A stretch of DNA of 64,000 nt, from positions 1-64,000 of the forward strand of contig JACVZW010000073.1 in NCBI GenBank assembly GCA_014654775.1. The letters are read 5' to 3'. Every line of letters begins with the position of its first letter. Position 1 is the first letter of the stretch. Made by a program: the position numbers and the translations under genes. The DNA is from Paracoccaceae bacterium. Its GTDB lineage: Bacteria; Pseudomonadota; Alphaproteobacteria; Rhodobacterales; Rhodobacteraceae. The notes under the pieces were generated by a model that saw only the letters and a list, made by a program, of their open reading frames with translations, did no database searches and was not told the DNA's origin. Shown one piece after another: positions 55,999-64,000 of the stretch.

Positions 55999-56433
55999 AT
56001 GCTTGTCAGCCAGATTCTCAAGACCAAGGCGGATGATGGCGTCGTCACAGTACCGCCGGGAACATCCGTCGCCGAGGTTGCCGAAATCCTGTCCACCCGA
56101 CGCATCGGCGCGGTGATCGTCTCGCCCGACGGCAAGCGTGTGTCGGGCATCGTCTCGGAACGTGACATCGTCCGCGAACTTGGCCGCCGCGGCCCCGCCT
56201 GCATGGCCGAAACCGTCGACAGCGTGATGACAGCCAACACCATCGGCTGCCGCCGCGATGATCGCGCCGATGACGTTCTGCAGAAGATGACCGATGGCCG
56301 CTTTCGCCACATGCCGGTGATGGACGGCACCCAGATGGTCGGCCTCATCTCCATCGGCGATGTGGTCAAGGCGCGGCTGACCGAACTCGCCATGGAAAAG
56401 GATGCGCTGGAAGGGATGATCAAGGGCTTCTAG
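55999..56433 (+). CDS. CBS-domain pair protein
   Basis: A 144-aa protein made of two CBS domains: residues 8-70 (TSVAEVAEILSTRRIGAVIV, then GIVSERDIVRELGRR) and 78-135 (RRDDRADDVLQKMTDGRFRHMPVM, then GLISIGDVVKARL). Paired CBS domains bind adenosyl compounds such as AMP or ATP and act as energy sensors. It carries no catalytic domain, so it likely modulates a partner. The start at 55999 follows AGGAG. It sits before coaD on the same strand, 90 bases away. Confidence 0.9.
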   Translation: MLVSQILKTKADDGVVTVPPGTSVAEVAEILSTRRIGAVIVSPDGKRVSGIVSERDIVRELGRRGPACMAETVDSVMTANTIGCRRDDRADDVLQKMTDGRFRHMPVMDGTQMVGLISIGDVVKARLTELAMEKDALEGMIKGF

Positions 56434-56523
56434 CCTAAGCCCTGTTCACTGCGCTTTCGGTCTTGCGCTCGTCCGCGCAATAATGTTGCGTGCTTCCACG
56501 AGGACTGAGGGGGGAGTGGACCC

Positions 56524-57015
56524 ATGCGCATTGGCCTGTATCCGGGCACCTTCGACCCCATCACGCTGGGCCATGTCGACATCATCCAGCGCGCCATGGC
56601 GCTTGTCGACCGTCTGGTGATCGGCGTCGCCATCAACCGCGACAAGAGCCCGCTCTTCTCGCTTGAGGAACGGGTAGACATGGTGCAGGCCGAATGCGCC
56701 GCCATTCAGGCCAAGACGGGGGGCGAGATTGTCGTGCACCCGTTCGAGAACCTGCTGATCGACTGCGCCCGCGATGTGGGGGCCACGGTCATCGTGCGCG
56801 GCCTGCGCGCCGTGGCCGATTTCGAATATGAATTCCAGATGGTCGGCATGAACCGCGCGCTGGATGCCAGCATCGAAACCGTCTTCATGATGGCCGATGC
56901 CCGCCGTCAGGCCATCGCCTCCAAGCTGGTCAAGGAAATTGCGCGGCTTGGTGGCGACGTGTCCAAGTTCGTAACGCCCCCTGTCGAGGCTGCCCTCAAG
57001 GCGCGCTTCGGCTGA
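56524..57015 (+). CDS. coaD: Phosphopantetheine adenylyltransferase
   Basis: Catalyses the fourth step of coenzyme A synthesis, joining ATP and 4'-phosphopantetheine. The 163-aa protein has the nucleotidyltransferase start MRIGLYPGTFDPITLGHVD (T/HxGH motif), VIVRGLRAVADFEYEFQM and the closing VSKFVTPPVEAAL, all standard. A GGGGGGAG ribosome binding site precedes the ATG. Confidence 0.97.
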   Translation: MRIGLYPGTFDPITLGHVDIIQRAMALVDRLVIGVAINRDKSPLFSLEERVDMVQAECAAIQAKTGGEIVVHPFENLLIDCARDVGATVIVRGLRAVADFEYEFQMVGMNRALDASIETVFMMADARRQAIASKLVKEIARLGGDVSKFVTPPVEAALKARFG

Positions 57016-57019
57016 TACG

Positions 57020-57043
57020 AAAAAGGGGGCCAGAAAGGCCCCC
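57020..57043 (-). terminator. Hairpin terminator between coaD and the DUF1127 gene
   Basis: GGGGGCC pairs with GGCCCCC around AGAAA. On the minus strand it is followed by five T, so it ends the DUF1127 transcript; it may also slow polymerase after coaD. Confidence 0.75.
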
Positions 57044-57068
57044 GTCCCGTACCGCTTTGGCAGCGATC

Positions 57069-57230
57069 TCATTTGCCGTAAACGGCCGTCCAAGCGATGC
57101 GGTCGGCATCCTCCGGATAGATCCCAAGGTCCAGCGCCACGTTGCGCGGCATGCTGGCGATCTCGTCGCGCGTCCGCTTGTACAGCGCGCGGTTGGCGGC
57201 AGCGGTCTTCAGCGTGTCGATCAGTGTCAT
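57069..57230 (-). CDS. DUF1127 (YjiS-like) small protein
   Basis: A 53-aa protein found by reading the minus strand. It contains RALYKRTRDEIASMPRNVAL followed by DLGIYPEDADRIAW, matching small arginine-rich alphaproteobacterial DUF1127 proteins, some of which bind RNA or affect phosphate metabolism. AAAGGA seven bases before the ATG at 57230 supports the start, and a terminator follows directly at 57043. Confidence 0.8.
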   Translation of the reverse strand: MTLIDTLKTAAANRALYKRTRDEIASMPRNVALDLGIYPEDADRIAWTAVYGK

Positions 57231-57430
57231 CTCTCGTTCCTTTCACGAACCTGCCAAGGGCTTCTCGGTTATCCCTTCGGCATGTTGTGAAAATGGCCCC
57301 ATCGGCGCCCGTCAACAACCGACAAGGCGGGGATGCCGCCATGCGCTTTGCGCATACCTTAGGCGTCAAATGCAAGCCTTGTGCCGCGCCAATGACGGCC
57401 CCTTCCATCCCCGTACCGCAGGACCAAAGG

Positions 57431-57460
57431 AAAAGGCCGGTCACATGGCATGACCGGCCT
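57431..57460 (-). terminator. Terminator of gap1
   Basis: AGGCCGGTCA and TGACCGGCCT make a ten-pair stem around a seven-base loop and run into TTTT on the minus strand, 27 bases after the gap1 stop codon. Confidence 0.85.
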
Positions 57461-57486
57461 GCAGCAGTATCGTCTGACGGCAAAGA

Positions 57487-58488
57487 TCAGATCAGCTTGC
57501 CCATCGCCACGGCGGTATCCGCCATGCGGTTGGAGAATCCCCATTCATTGTCATACCACGACAGGATCGACACAAAGGTCCCATCCATCACCTTGGTCTG
57601 GTCCATGTGGAAGACCGACGAATGCGGGTCATGGTTGAAGTCCGACGAGACATTCTTGAACTCAGTATAGCCGAGGATGCCCTTCATCGGCCCATCCGCC
57701 GCCGCCTTGATCGCCGCATTGATCTCCTCGACGCTCGTCGCCCGCTTGGCGATGAACTTCAGATCGACGACCGAGACATTGGGCGTCGGCACCCGGATCG
57801 CGAACCCGTCCAGCTTGCCCTTCAACTCCGGCAGGACCAGACCCACCGCCTTCGCCGCCCCCGTGCTCGTTGGGATCATCGACAGGGCCGCCGCGCGGGC
57901 GCGGTAAAGGTCCTTGTGCATCGTGTCCAGCGTCGGCTGATCGCCCGTGTAGGAATGAATCGTCGTCATCATCCCCTTCTCGATTCCCACCACCTCGTTC
58001 AGGACCTTCGCCACCGGCGACAGGCAGTTCGTGGTGCAAGAGGCGTTGGAAACAACGATGTCATCCTTCGTCAGGGTGTCATGGTTCACGCCATAGACGA
58101 TGGTCTTGTCTGCCCCGTCCCCGGGGGCCGAAATCAGCACCCGCTTCGACCCGTTTTCCAAATGGGCAAGGCACTTCTCCTTGCTGGTGAAGATGCCTGT
58201 GCATTCCATCACGATATCCACATGGCCCCAAGGCAGGTCGGCCGGGTTCTTGATCGCGGTCACCTTCATCGGCCCGCGACCGACATCGATCCAGTCCTCG
58301 CCCGTCGTCACCGTGGCCGGAAAGCGTCCATGCACCGAATCAAACCGCAAGAGATGCGCATTCGTCTCCACCGGCCCCAGATCGTTGATTGCCACGACCT
58401 CGATATCGGTGCGGCCCGACTCGATGATCCCGCGCAGCACGTTGCGCCCGATCCGGCCGAACCCGTTGATGGCGACTTTGACGGTCAT
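57487..58488 (-). CDS. gap: Glyceraldehyde-3-phosphate dehydrogenase (type I), copy 1
   Basis: A 333-aa NAD-type enzyme that oxidises glyceraldehyde-3-phosphate to 1,3-bisphosphoglycerate. The N-terminal [12 protein letters not shown]-like start reads [13 protein letters not shown]. Asp36 in VVAINDLG is the acidic residue that favours NAD. The catalytic cysteine is in [12 protein letters not shown] with the partner histidine further on in [10 protein letters not shown]. The C-terminal [12 protein letters not shown] is standard. A LacI-type palindrome lies 43 bases upstream of the start. It is followed by a hairpin terminator. Confidence 0.96.
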   Translation of the reverse strand: MTVKVAINGFGRIGRNVLRGIIESGRTDIEVVAINDLGPVETNAHLLRFDSVHGRFPATVTTGEDWIDVGRGPMKVTAIKNPADLPWGHVDIVMECTGIFTSKEKCLAHLENGSKRVLISAPGDGADKTIVYGVNHDTLTKDDIVVSNASCTTNCLSPVAKVLNEVVGIEKGMMTTIHSYTGDQPTLDTMHKDLYRARAAALSMIPTSTGAAKAVGLVLPELKGKLDGFAIRVPTPNVSVVDLKFIAKRATSVEEINAAIKAAADGPMKGILGYTEFKNVSSDFNHDPHSSVFHMDQTKVMDGTFVSILSWYDNEWGFSNRMADTAVAMGKLI

Positions 58489-58530
58489 GGCATTCCTCCA
58501 CTTGGATGCGTGCGGCGAATCCGCCGCGCC

Positions 58531-58544
58531 GATAGCGCTAACAT
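58531..58544. promoter_or_regulatory. LacI-type operator candidate upstream of gap1
   Basis: GATAGCGCTAACAT contains the palindrome TAGCGCTA with partly symmetrical flanks, and is shared with two sites upstream of gap2. It lies 43 bases before the gap1 start codon. Confidence 0.5.
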
Positions 58545-58583
58545 CCGCAGAACGGGCAGGATTTCAACCCGACTCGCGCGCGC

Positions 58584-58727
58584 TCAGCGCCAGAATGCCA
58601 AGAATTCGATGAAGACGACGAACTTTCTTACCAGAAACAGCAGGGCCTCGCCGCCATTTGCAGCAAGGTCCAGCACCATCAGCCCGATCAGGGCAATCCC
58701 GAGGAACAGCGCAATACGGTCGGTCAC
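58584..58727 (-). CDS. 47-residue hydrophobic protein between the gap genes
   Basis: A short ORF read from GTG at 58727 to TGA at 58584-58586. The 47 residues begin TDRIALFLGIALIGLMVLD (membrane helix), then NGGEALLFLVRKFVVF and end EFLAFWR. It looks like a small conserved inner-membrane peptide known to me between gap genes in Rhodobacteraceae. A GGAGGGG sequence overlaps the end of gap2 just upstream. The function is unknown. Confidence 0.7.
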   Translation of the reverse strand: MTDRIALFLGIALIGLMVLDLAANGGEALLFLVRKFVVFIEFLAFWR

Positions 58728-58737
58728 GACCCCTCCA

Positions 58738-59742
58738 TCAGTGGAGGAGCCGCCCCATCACCCCGGCCACATCGGCCATCCGGCAGGAGAAGCCCCACTC
58801 GTTGTCATACCAGGCCAGCACGCGCACCGTACGCCCGCCGACGACCTTGGTCTGGTCCGGGGCGAAGATAGACGATTGTGGCGTGTGGTTGAAGTCGATG
58901 GAAACCTTCGGTTCCGGATCATAGGCCAGCACCATGCCCATGTAGCCCGCCGCCGCCTCGCGCACGATCTCGTTCACATCCTGTGCCGTCACCGTCTTGC
59001 CAGCGACAAAGGTCAGGTCCACCGCACTGACATTCGGGGTGGGCACCCGGATCGCGCTGCCATCCAGCTTGCCAGCCAGTTCCGGCAGCACCTCGCCCAG
59101 CGCCTTTGCCGCGCCCGTGCTCGTGGGGATCATCGCCATCGCCGCCGCCCGCGCGCGGTAAAGATCTTTGTGCCGCCGGTCCAGCGTCGGCTGATCACCG
59201 GTATAGGAATGGATCGTCGTCATGATGCCGCTTTCGATCCCGATCGCATCGTTCAGGACCTTGGCCAGCGGCGCCAGGCAATTCGTCGTGCAGGACCCGT
59301 TTGACACGACCAGATGCTCGGCCGTCAGCGCGCGGTGGTTCACGCCATAGACCACCGTTTTGTCCGCCCGCTTGGCCGGGGCCGACACCAGCACCCGCTT
59401 CGCCCCGCGGCCCAGATGCACGCTGGCCTTGTCGCGGTCGTTGAACTGGCCCGTGCATTCCAGCACGACATCCACGCCCTCCCAATCCAGCTCGGTCGGA
59501 GTGTAAGTGCTCATCACCCGGATCGGCCCGCGCCCCAGATCCAGCATCCCGCCCGATACCTTCACCGTGCCCGGAAACCGCCCATGGACAGAATCGTATT
59601 TCAGAAGATGCGCATTCGTTTCAATCGGCCCGGTGGCATTGATCGCCACCACCTGCACGTCGTTGCGGTTGCTTTCGGCAATATGCGCCAAGGTGCAGCG
59701 CCCGATCCGCCCGAACCCGTTGATGCCGATGGTGATGGTCAT
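58738..59742 (-). CDS. Glyceraldehyde-3-phosphate dehydrogenase, copy 2 (possibly NADP-preferring)
   Basis: A 334-aa paralogue of gap1, next to it on the same strand. Catalytic SNGSCTTNCLAP and [10 protein letters not shown] are present, so it should be active. Position 36, Asp in gap1, is Ala here (VVAINATG), the change seen in gluconeogenic GapB enzymes that prefer NADP. The start at 59742 has GGAG eight bases upstream. I infer it works in the reverse (gluconeogenic or Calvin) direction. The gene is 10 bases from the 47-aa ORF, so both are co-transcribed. Confidence 0.9.
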   Translation of the reverse strand: MTITIGINGFGRIGRCTLAHIAESNRNDVQVVAINATGPIETNAHLLKYDSVHGRFPGTVKVSGGMLDLGRGPIRVMSTYTPTELDWEGVDVVLECTGQFNDRDKASVHLGRGAKRVLVSAPAKRADKTVVYGVNHRALTAEHLVVSNGSCTTNCLAPLAKVLNDAIGIESGIMTTIHSYTGDQPTLDRRHKDLYRARAAAMAMIPTSTGAAKALGEVLPELAGKLDGSAIRVPTPNVSAVDLTFVAGKTVTAQDVNEIVREAAAGYMGMVLAYDPEPKVSIDFNHTPQSSIFAPDQTKVVGGRTVRVLAWYDNEWGFSCRMADVAGVMGRLLH

Positions 59743-59835
59743 GTCCGCCGCTCCATGCCGTTGCATACCGTGGAATGCTTTTGGGCATAGCGAAGCGCGG
59801 CGGAGTCGAAAAGTGAAAATATACGCTAAATCAAT

Positions 59836-59870
59836 ATGTTATCGCAAACATCCGGGGTTTGCGCTAACAT
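59836..59870. promoter_or_regulatory. Two LacI-type operator candidates upstream of gap2
   Basis: ATGTTATCGCAAACAT (59836-59851) and GTTTGCGCTAACAT (59857-59870) are imperfect inverted repeats with a CG centre, placed 94 and 115 bases before gap2 and also 68 and 87 bases before the divergent DUF808 gene. They share the GCGCTAACAT element with the gap1 site. Confidence 0.5.
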
Positions 59871-59937
59871 CCCTCAGCCTTTGCCAAATCCCCGCCCCCA
59901 CGGTAGGTAGATCACATAGGAACAAGGGAAGATTTGC

Positions 59938-60909
59938 ATGAGTGGTCTGCTCGCCCTCCTCGACGACGTGGCCGCCATCGCCAAGGTCGCCGCCGCCTCC
60001 GTTGACGACATCGCCGCCGCCGCCGCCAAGGCGGGGACCAAGGCCGCAGGCGTGGTGATCGACGATGCCGCCGTGACGCCGAAATACGTCCACGGCTTTT
60101 CCGCCGACCGCGAATTGCCAATCATCTGGCGCATCGCGCTGGGGTCGATGAAGAACAAACTCATCATCCTCTTGCCCGCACTCCTCGCGCTCGACCATTT
60201 CCTTCCCGCCGCCATCACGCCGCTTCTGATGCTGGGCGGGGCCTATCTCTGCTTTGAAGGGGCGGAAAAGGTTGTCCATGCCTTCGCCCCCCATGCCGAT
60301 GCCGCGGTGGCCGAGGATTTTGACACCGCCGATCCCGCCCATCTGGAAGAGGAAAAGGTCGCAGGCGCCATCAAAACCGATTTCATTCTCTCGGCCGAGA
60401 TCATGACGATCGCGCTCGCCACCATCGAAAGCCCCAGCTTCGTGATGCAAGCCATCACGCTGGCCGTGGTCGGCGCCCTTATCACGGTGGCCGTCTATGG
60501 TGCCGTGGCGCTGATCGTAAAGATGGATGACGTCGGCCTGCACATGGCCGCCACCGGTCGCACCGGGGCAGGGCGCGCCTTGGGGCGTGGACTGGTGCTG
60601 GCCATGCCCAAACTCATGACGGCCCTCTCGCTCATCGGCACCGCGGCCATGCTCTGGGTTGGCGGCAACATCATCACCCACGGGCTGGAGGTGTTGGGTT
60701 GGCCGTGGCTCTATCACGAAATCCACCACATCGCTGAGATTCTGGCCCACGCCATCCCCGTTGCGCAAGGCTTTGTCTCATGGCTCGTCACCGCGACGCT
60801 GGATGGCATCTTTGGCCTGATCCTCGGCGTGGCGCTGATCCCGGTCGCCACCCGGATCATCGGCCCCGTTATTGCCGCCATTACCGGAAAGAAGAAGGCC
60901 GCGCACTAG
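59938..60909 (+). CDS. DUF808 (YedI-like) membrane protein
   Basis: A 323-aa protein with six or seven hydrophobic segments. It opens MSGLLALLDDVAAIAKVAA, and carries FEGAEKVVHAFAPH and AGAIKTDFILSAEIM-like features (KVAGAIKTDFILSAEI), signatures of DUF808 membrane proteins. The function is unknown; family members are widely conserved in proteobacteria. AAGGGAAG precedes the ATG. It is divergent from gap2 and ends before two hairpins shared with tkt. Confidence 0.88.
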   Translation: MSGLLALLDDVAAIAKVAAASVDDIAAAAAKAGTKAAGVVIDDAAVTPKYVHGFSADRELPIIWRIALGSMKNKLIILLPALLALDHFLPAAITPLLMLGGAYLCFEGAEKVVHAFAPHADAAVAEDFDTADPAHLEEEKVAGAIKTDFILSAEIMTIALATIESPSFVMQAITLAVVGALITVAVYGAVALIVKMDDVGLHMAATGRTGAGRALGRGLVLAMPKLMTALSLIGTAAMLWVGGNIITHGLEVLGWPWLYHEIHHIAEILAHAIPVAQGFVSWLVTATLDGIFGLILGVALIPVATRIIGPVIAAITGKKKAAH

Positions 60910-60920
60910 CGCGGCCTTCC

Positions 60921-60962
60921 AAATTTCTTCGAAGAAATTTGCAAAAATCTTCGAAGATTTTT
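60921..60962. terminator. Two palindromic hairpins between the DUF808 gene and tkt
   Basis: AAATTTCTTCGAAGAAATTT (60921-60940) and AAAAATCTTCGAAGATTTTT (60943-60962) are perfect palindromes with the same CTTCGAAG centre and A/T ends, so they can act as terminators on both strands. Confidence 0.75.
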
Positions 60963-60964
60963 GA

Positions 60965-62980
60965 TCAGAGCAGCCCCTTCGCTACCGCGACGGCATTCTC
61001 CGCGGTGATCCCGAACTCCTTGTAAAGCCGCTCCATCGGTGCGGATGCCCCGAAGGACGACATTCCCACGAACCCGGCCTTCGTTTCCTTCCCGCGTTCG
61101 CCCAGCAGCCAGCGATCCCATCCCTGACGCACGCCCGCCTCGATGGCCACGCGCACCGGGCCACCGGGCAGCACGCGCTTGCGATAAGCCTCGTCCTGCG
61201 CTGCAAACAGTTCCATCGACGGCATCGACACGACCCGCGTCCCGATCCCCTCTGCCTCCAGCGCCGCGCGGGCCTTCAGCGCGATCTCCACCTCCGACCC
61301 GGTCGCGATCAGGATAACCTGCCGCTTTCCCGTCGCCTCTTCCAGAACATAGGCGCCCTTGGCGACAAGGTTCTGGTTCACATGCGCCTTGCGCACCGCC
61401 GGCAGGTTCTGACGGCTCAAGGCCAGCACCGTGGGCGTCGCCTTCTGCGTCAGCGCGACTTCCCAAGCCTCCGCCGTCTCCACCAGATCGGCGGGGCGGA
61501 TCACCAGAGTGTTGGGCGTTGCCCGGCTGATCGCCAGATGTTCCACCGGCTGATGCGTCGGCCCATCCTCGCCCAGACCGATAGAGTCATGCGTCATGAC
61601 ATAGACCACCGGCAGCCCCATCAGCGCCGACAGGCGCATCGAGGGGCGCGCATAGTCGGTGAAGCACATGAAGGTCCCGCCATAGGGCCGCACGCCGCCA
61701 TGCAGCGCCATCCCGTTCATGGCCGCGGCCATTCCGTGTTCGCGAATGCCGTAATAGACGTAACGCCCCTTACGATCCTCGGGGGTGAAGACGCCCAGAT
61801 CGGCGGTCTTGGTGTTGTTCGATCCCGTAAGGTCCGCCGATCCCCCGATGGTTTCCGTCATCACCGGATTGACCGCCGCCAACACCTTTTCCGATGCCGC
61901 GCGGGTGGCCAGTTTCGGCATCGTCTCCACCGCCGCCTTCTTCACACCACGGATGACCGAACCGAGCTTGGCGGGCGCCTCGCCCGCGAAGATGCGCGTG
62001 AACTCGGCCTGCTTGGCCGTCGACAGCGCGGCAAAGCGCGCCTGCCATTCGGCATGGGCCGCAGCCCCGCGCGCACCTTTCGCCTCCCAAGCCGACTTGA
62101 TGCCGGCCGGAATCACGAACGGCCCATGCTCCCAGCCATAGGCCGCCTTCGCCGCCGCCATCTGGCCCGCATCCGTCAGCGCGCCATGGCCCTTGGACGT
62201 GTCCTGCGCCGCATGGCCCAGCGCGATATGCGTCTTGCAGGCGATCATCGTGGGCTTGTCAGACGCCTTCGCTGCCGTCAGCGCCCGGTCGATGTCCTCC
62301 GGGTCATGCCCATCGCAGGACAGCACGTTCCAGCCCGACGCCGCGAAACGTGCCTTCTGGTCGGTCACATCGGCGATCGACACCTTGCCGTCGATGGTGA
62401 TCCCATTGTCATCCCACAGCACGATCAAACGCGACAACTGCTGCTTGCCCGCCAGCGCGATGGCCTCCTGGCTCACGCCTTCCATCAGGCAGCCGTCGCC
62501 CGCGATCACATAGGTGTGGTGATCGACGACCTTCGCCCCCCAGCGCGCGCGCAGGTTCTCTTCGGCCATGGCGAAACCCACGGCATTCGCGATGCCCTGG
62601 CCCAGCGGCCCGGTGGTCGTCTCGACCCCCGCCACATGGCCGAATTCCGGGTGGCCCGCCGTGATCGCGCCCCACTGGCGGAAGTTCTTCACCTGCTCCA
62701 GCGTCATGTCGGCATAGCCGGTCAGGTAGAGCAGCGCATAGATCAGCATCGACCCATGCCCCGCCGACAGGATGAACCGGTCCCGGTTCGGCCAGCGCGG
62801 CGCGGCGGGGTCGAAATTCAGATGCTTTTCGAACAGGACCGTGGCCACATCCGCCATCCCCATCGGCATGCCCGAATGGCCCGAATTCGCCGCCGCCACG
62901 GCATCCAGCGTCAGGGTGCGGATCGCGCAGGCGCGCATCCAATGGTCTGGGTGGCGGGCGCGGAGCGTCTGAATATCCAA
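60965..62980 (-). CDS. tkt: Transketolase
   Basis: Thiamine-diphosphate enzyme of the pentose phosphate and Calvin pathways (671 aa). N-terminal [20 protein letters not shown] and [21 protein letters not shown], the ThDP-binding motif [13 protein letters not shown] with [10 protein letters not shown], the middle-domain [18 protein letters not shown] and the C-terminal regions are all present. No in-frame ATG gives the usual start; the TTG at 62980, with AGGA eight bases upstream, gives [14 protein letters not shown], the normal N-terminus. The frame is open another 31 codons upstream but those residues do not fit. It ends beside the hairpins at 60943. Confidence 0.95.
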   Translation of the reverse strand: MDIQTLRARHPDHWMRACAIRTLTLDAVAAANSGHSGMPMGMADVATVLFEKHLNFDPAAPRWPNRDRFILSAGHGSMLIYALLYLTGYADMTLEQVKNFRQWGAITAGHPEFGHVAGVETTTGPLGQGIANAVGFAMAEENLRARWGAKVVDHHTYVIAGDGCLMEGVSQEAIALAGKQQLSRLIVLWDDNGITIDGKVSIADVTDQKARFAASGWNVLSCDGHDPEDIDRALTAAKASDKPTMIACKTHIALGHAAQDTSKGHGALTDAGQMAAAKAAYGWEHGPFVIPAGIKSAWEAKGARGAAAHAEWQARFAALSTAKQAEFTRIFAGEAPAKLGSVIRGVKKAAVETMPKLATRAASEKVLAAVNPVMTETIGGSADLTGSNNTKTADLGVFTPEDRKGRYVYYGIREHGMAAAMNGMALHGGVRPYGGTFMCFTDYARPSMRLSALMGLPVVYVMTHDSIGLGEDGPTHQPVEHLAISRATPNTLVIRPADLVETAEAWEVALTQKATPTVLALSRQNLPAVRKAHVNQNLVAKGAYVLEEATGKRQVILIATGSEVEIALKARAALEAEGIGTRVVSMPSMELFAAQDEAYRKRVLPGGPVRVAIEAGVRQGWDRWLLGERGKETKAGFVGMSSFGASAPMERLYKEFGITAENAVAVAKGLL

Positions 62981-63211
62981 GGCCGTGGTCCTGTCATGCG
63001 TTGCGGTTTTCGGCCCCGCTCTAGGGCGCATCTCGGGCAAGATCAAGCAATCCCCGCAAGCCCTTGGGTGCAAAGGCGTGAGTTGCGCCTTATTCTTGCG
63101 CTACACTGATGGGAAGGATCGGGGCAGGGCGATTCGTATCCGCTGCCACCGCTCTTGGCAAAGAAGTCGACGCAACCAGAAGAAACGTATCGCAGGACAG
63201 AAAGGCACCCC

Positions 63212-63742
63212 ATGCAGGATTTGGCCGAGCTGGAACGCCGCATCGCCGCCGCGCTGCACCGCATCGGCGAAGGGGTCGAGGCGATGTCGCGGCAGCCCAT
63301 GCCCGCCGCCGCGCCGCAGCGCGATGACGACGGTGCCGAAGACCGCATCGCCGCGCTGGAGTCGGAACTCGCCGCCGAGCGTGTCCTTGCCGCCAGCCTG
63401 CGCCAGCGCATCGCCGATCTGGAAGACGCGCCTCCTGCCATCGCCGACCTGCCGCCCGATGTCGCCGCCCTCTATGCCCGGATCGACAAGATGACCGCGC
63501 AGTTGGACGTGCAAGGTCTGGAAATGCAGCGCATGCGCAAGACGGTGGTGCAGTTGCGCGAAAACCTGCGCGGACTGCGCCGCGCTCAGGTGGCCAACCT
63601 CGCCGATCCCGACCAGATCAACCGTGCCATGATGGCCGAACTGGAGGCGATGCGCGTCGCCCGCCTCTCCGAAGTGGCCGAGATGGACGAAATCCTTTCC
63701 GAACTGACCCCCCTCATCACCGAAGAGCGTGCCGATGCCTGA
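63212..63742 (+). CDS. Coiled-coil protein upstream of zapA
   Basis: A 176-aa protein, mostly helical: residues 1-20 and 45-75 and 85-130 form heptad-rich helices (ALESELAAERVLAASLRQRI, DKMTAQLDVQGLEMQRMRKT). There is no signal peptide or known catalytic motif. Its stop overlaps the start of zapA by 8 bases, so the two are coupled, which suggests a role at the division ring. AAAGG sits six bases before the ATG at 63212. It is divergent from tkt. Confidence 0.75.
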   Translation: MQDLAELERRIAAALHRIGEGVEAMSRQPMPAAAPQRDDDGAEDRIAALESELAAERVLAASLRQRIADLEDAPPAIADLPPDVAALYARIDKMTAQLDVQGLEMQRMRKTVVQLRENLRGLRRAQVANLADPDQINRAMMAELEAMRVARLSEVAEMDEILSELTPLITEERADA

Positions 63743-64000
63743 ACTTCACGTCACCATCGGCGGCCGGTCCTTCCCCGTCGCCTGTCAGGAAGGCGAGGAA
63801 CATTTCCTCCGCGCCGCCGCCGCCATGCTGGATGCCGAGGCGCAACCCATCGTCTCCCAGATGGGCCGCCTGCCCGAGGCGAAGATGCTTCTGATGGCGG
63901 GCCTGATGCTCGCCGACAAGACCGCCGCGGTCGAGGATGAGATCCGCTCCCTCAAGGCCCGCATCGCCGATCTCGAATCCCGCCCTGATGCCAGGGTCGA
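63735..64000 (+). CDS. zapA: Cell division protein ZapA (5' part, cut by the window edge)
   Basis: The first 88 codons are present; the gene runs past the end of the window. The start, PELHVTIGGRSFPVACQEGE, is the ZapA signature (I.I.G..Y...C..G.E), followed by FLRAAAAMLDAEAQPI and a helix MLLMAGLMLADKTAAVEDEI leading to a coiled coil. ZapA binds FtsZ and bundles its filaments at midcell. It overlaps the coiled-coil gene by 8 bases. Confidence 0.85.
   Translation, partial: MPELHVTIGGRSFPVACQEGEEHFLRAAAAMLDAEAQPIVSQMGRLPEAKMLLMAGLMLADKTAAVEDEIRSLKARIADLESRPDARV

Noticed and set aside
57607-59304. 565-codon plus-strand frame opposite the gap genes
   Set aside because: Arg/His-rich antisense product, and it would also run through the 47-aa gene and the operator region.
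61382-63109. 575-codon plus-strand frame opposite tkt
   Set aside because: Antisense shadow rich in Arg and His; the ThDP-enzyme motifs are on the minus strand.
1-64000. CRISPR array, prophage, insertion sequence or rRNA operon
   Set aside because: No regularly spaced repeats, transposase, phage structural gene or rRNA sequence was seen.

Overview
The window reads as a chromosomal segment of a high-GC alphaproteobacterium of the Rhodobacteraceae (Rhodobacter/Gemmobacter/Tabrizicola type). Reasons: 5-aminolevulinate synthase (hemA) behind a perfect FNR-type box, an alphaproteobacterial SOS box (GTTC-N7-GTTC) before uvrA, a tandem gap pair flanking a tiny membrane protein, tkt divergent from a coiled-coil/zapA pair, bactofilin coupled to an M23 peptidase, and GC-rich third positions almost everywhere. 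About 60 protein genes and four tRNA genes are supported.

Layout. 1-7.3 kb: tail of a gene that may be a type III secretion SctX (YscX-like) protein, a 366-base stretch without a gene, dusA, a Bcr/CflA efflux pump, a 2-oxoglutarate-dioxygenase-like protein, a DUF1989 protein, a beta-CASP metallo-hydrolase and tgt. 7.3-13.9 kb: a PAS protein, a Crp/Fnr regulator divergent from a short-chain dehydrogenase, a VTT membrane protein, lon and an HU-like protein. 13.9-16.5 kb: two tRNA-Val genes bracket a two-gene cassette that looks foreign. 16.5-22.5 kb: a kinase/PLP-lyase pair of the hydroxylysine type, pirin, two identical tRNA-Asp genes, a small membrane protein, a GNAT enzyme and an M20 dipeptidase. 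22.5-30.5 kb: hemA, a RodZ-like protein, ispG, a DsbA-like protein, an aminotransferase and a cell-wall amidase. 30.5-43 kb: PBP1A, prfB, a DUF2189 protein, bactofilin with an M23 peptidase, DUF455, a peroxiredoxin, an AsmA/YhdP-like giant and queA. 43-55.9 kb: two MFS transporters, DUF924, lpd, a rhodanese, uvrA, DUF2892, a second Crp/Fnr regulator, mmsA and a LysR regulator. 55.9-64 kb: a CBS protein, coaD, a DUF1127 protein, gap1, a 47-residue membrane protein, gap2, a DUF808 protein, tkt, a coiled-coil protein and the start of zapA.

The most notable item is the cassette at 14.1-16.2 kb. The first gene (507 aa, more A/T-rich and lysine-rich than its neighbours) has a C-terminal half that follows the RasGAP fold signature: an arginine-finger-like FLR, then 118 residues later a VLRAVNP motif, then an AQFIQ..VN motif. 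The second gene (166 aa, acidic) looks like a CesT/Tir-family type III secretion chaperone. With the possible SctX fragment at the left edge, this suggests a type III secretion effector-chaperone pair aimed at eukaryotic Ras-like GTPases. No search could be run, so this is a hypothesis from reading.

Other threads: queuosine genes tgt and queA lie in the same window; peptidoglycan and shape genes (RodZ-like, amidase, PBP1A, M23, bactofilin, zapA) recur; central carbon genes (two gap, tkt, mmsA, lpd) are present, and LacI-type palindromes sit upstream of both gap genes.
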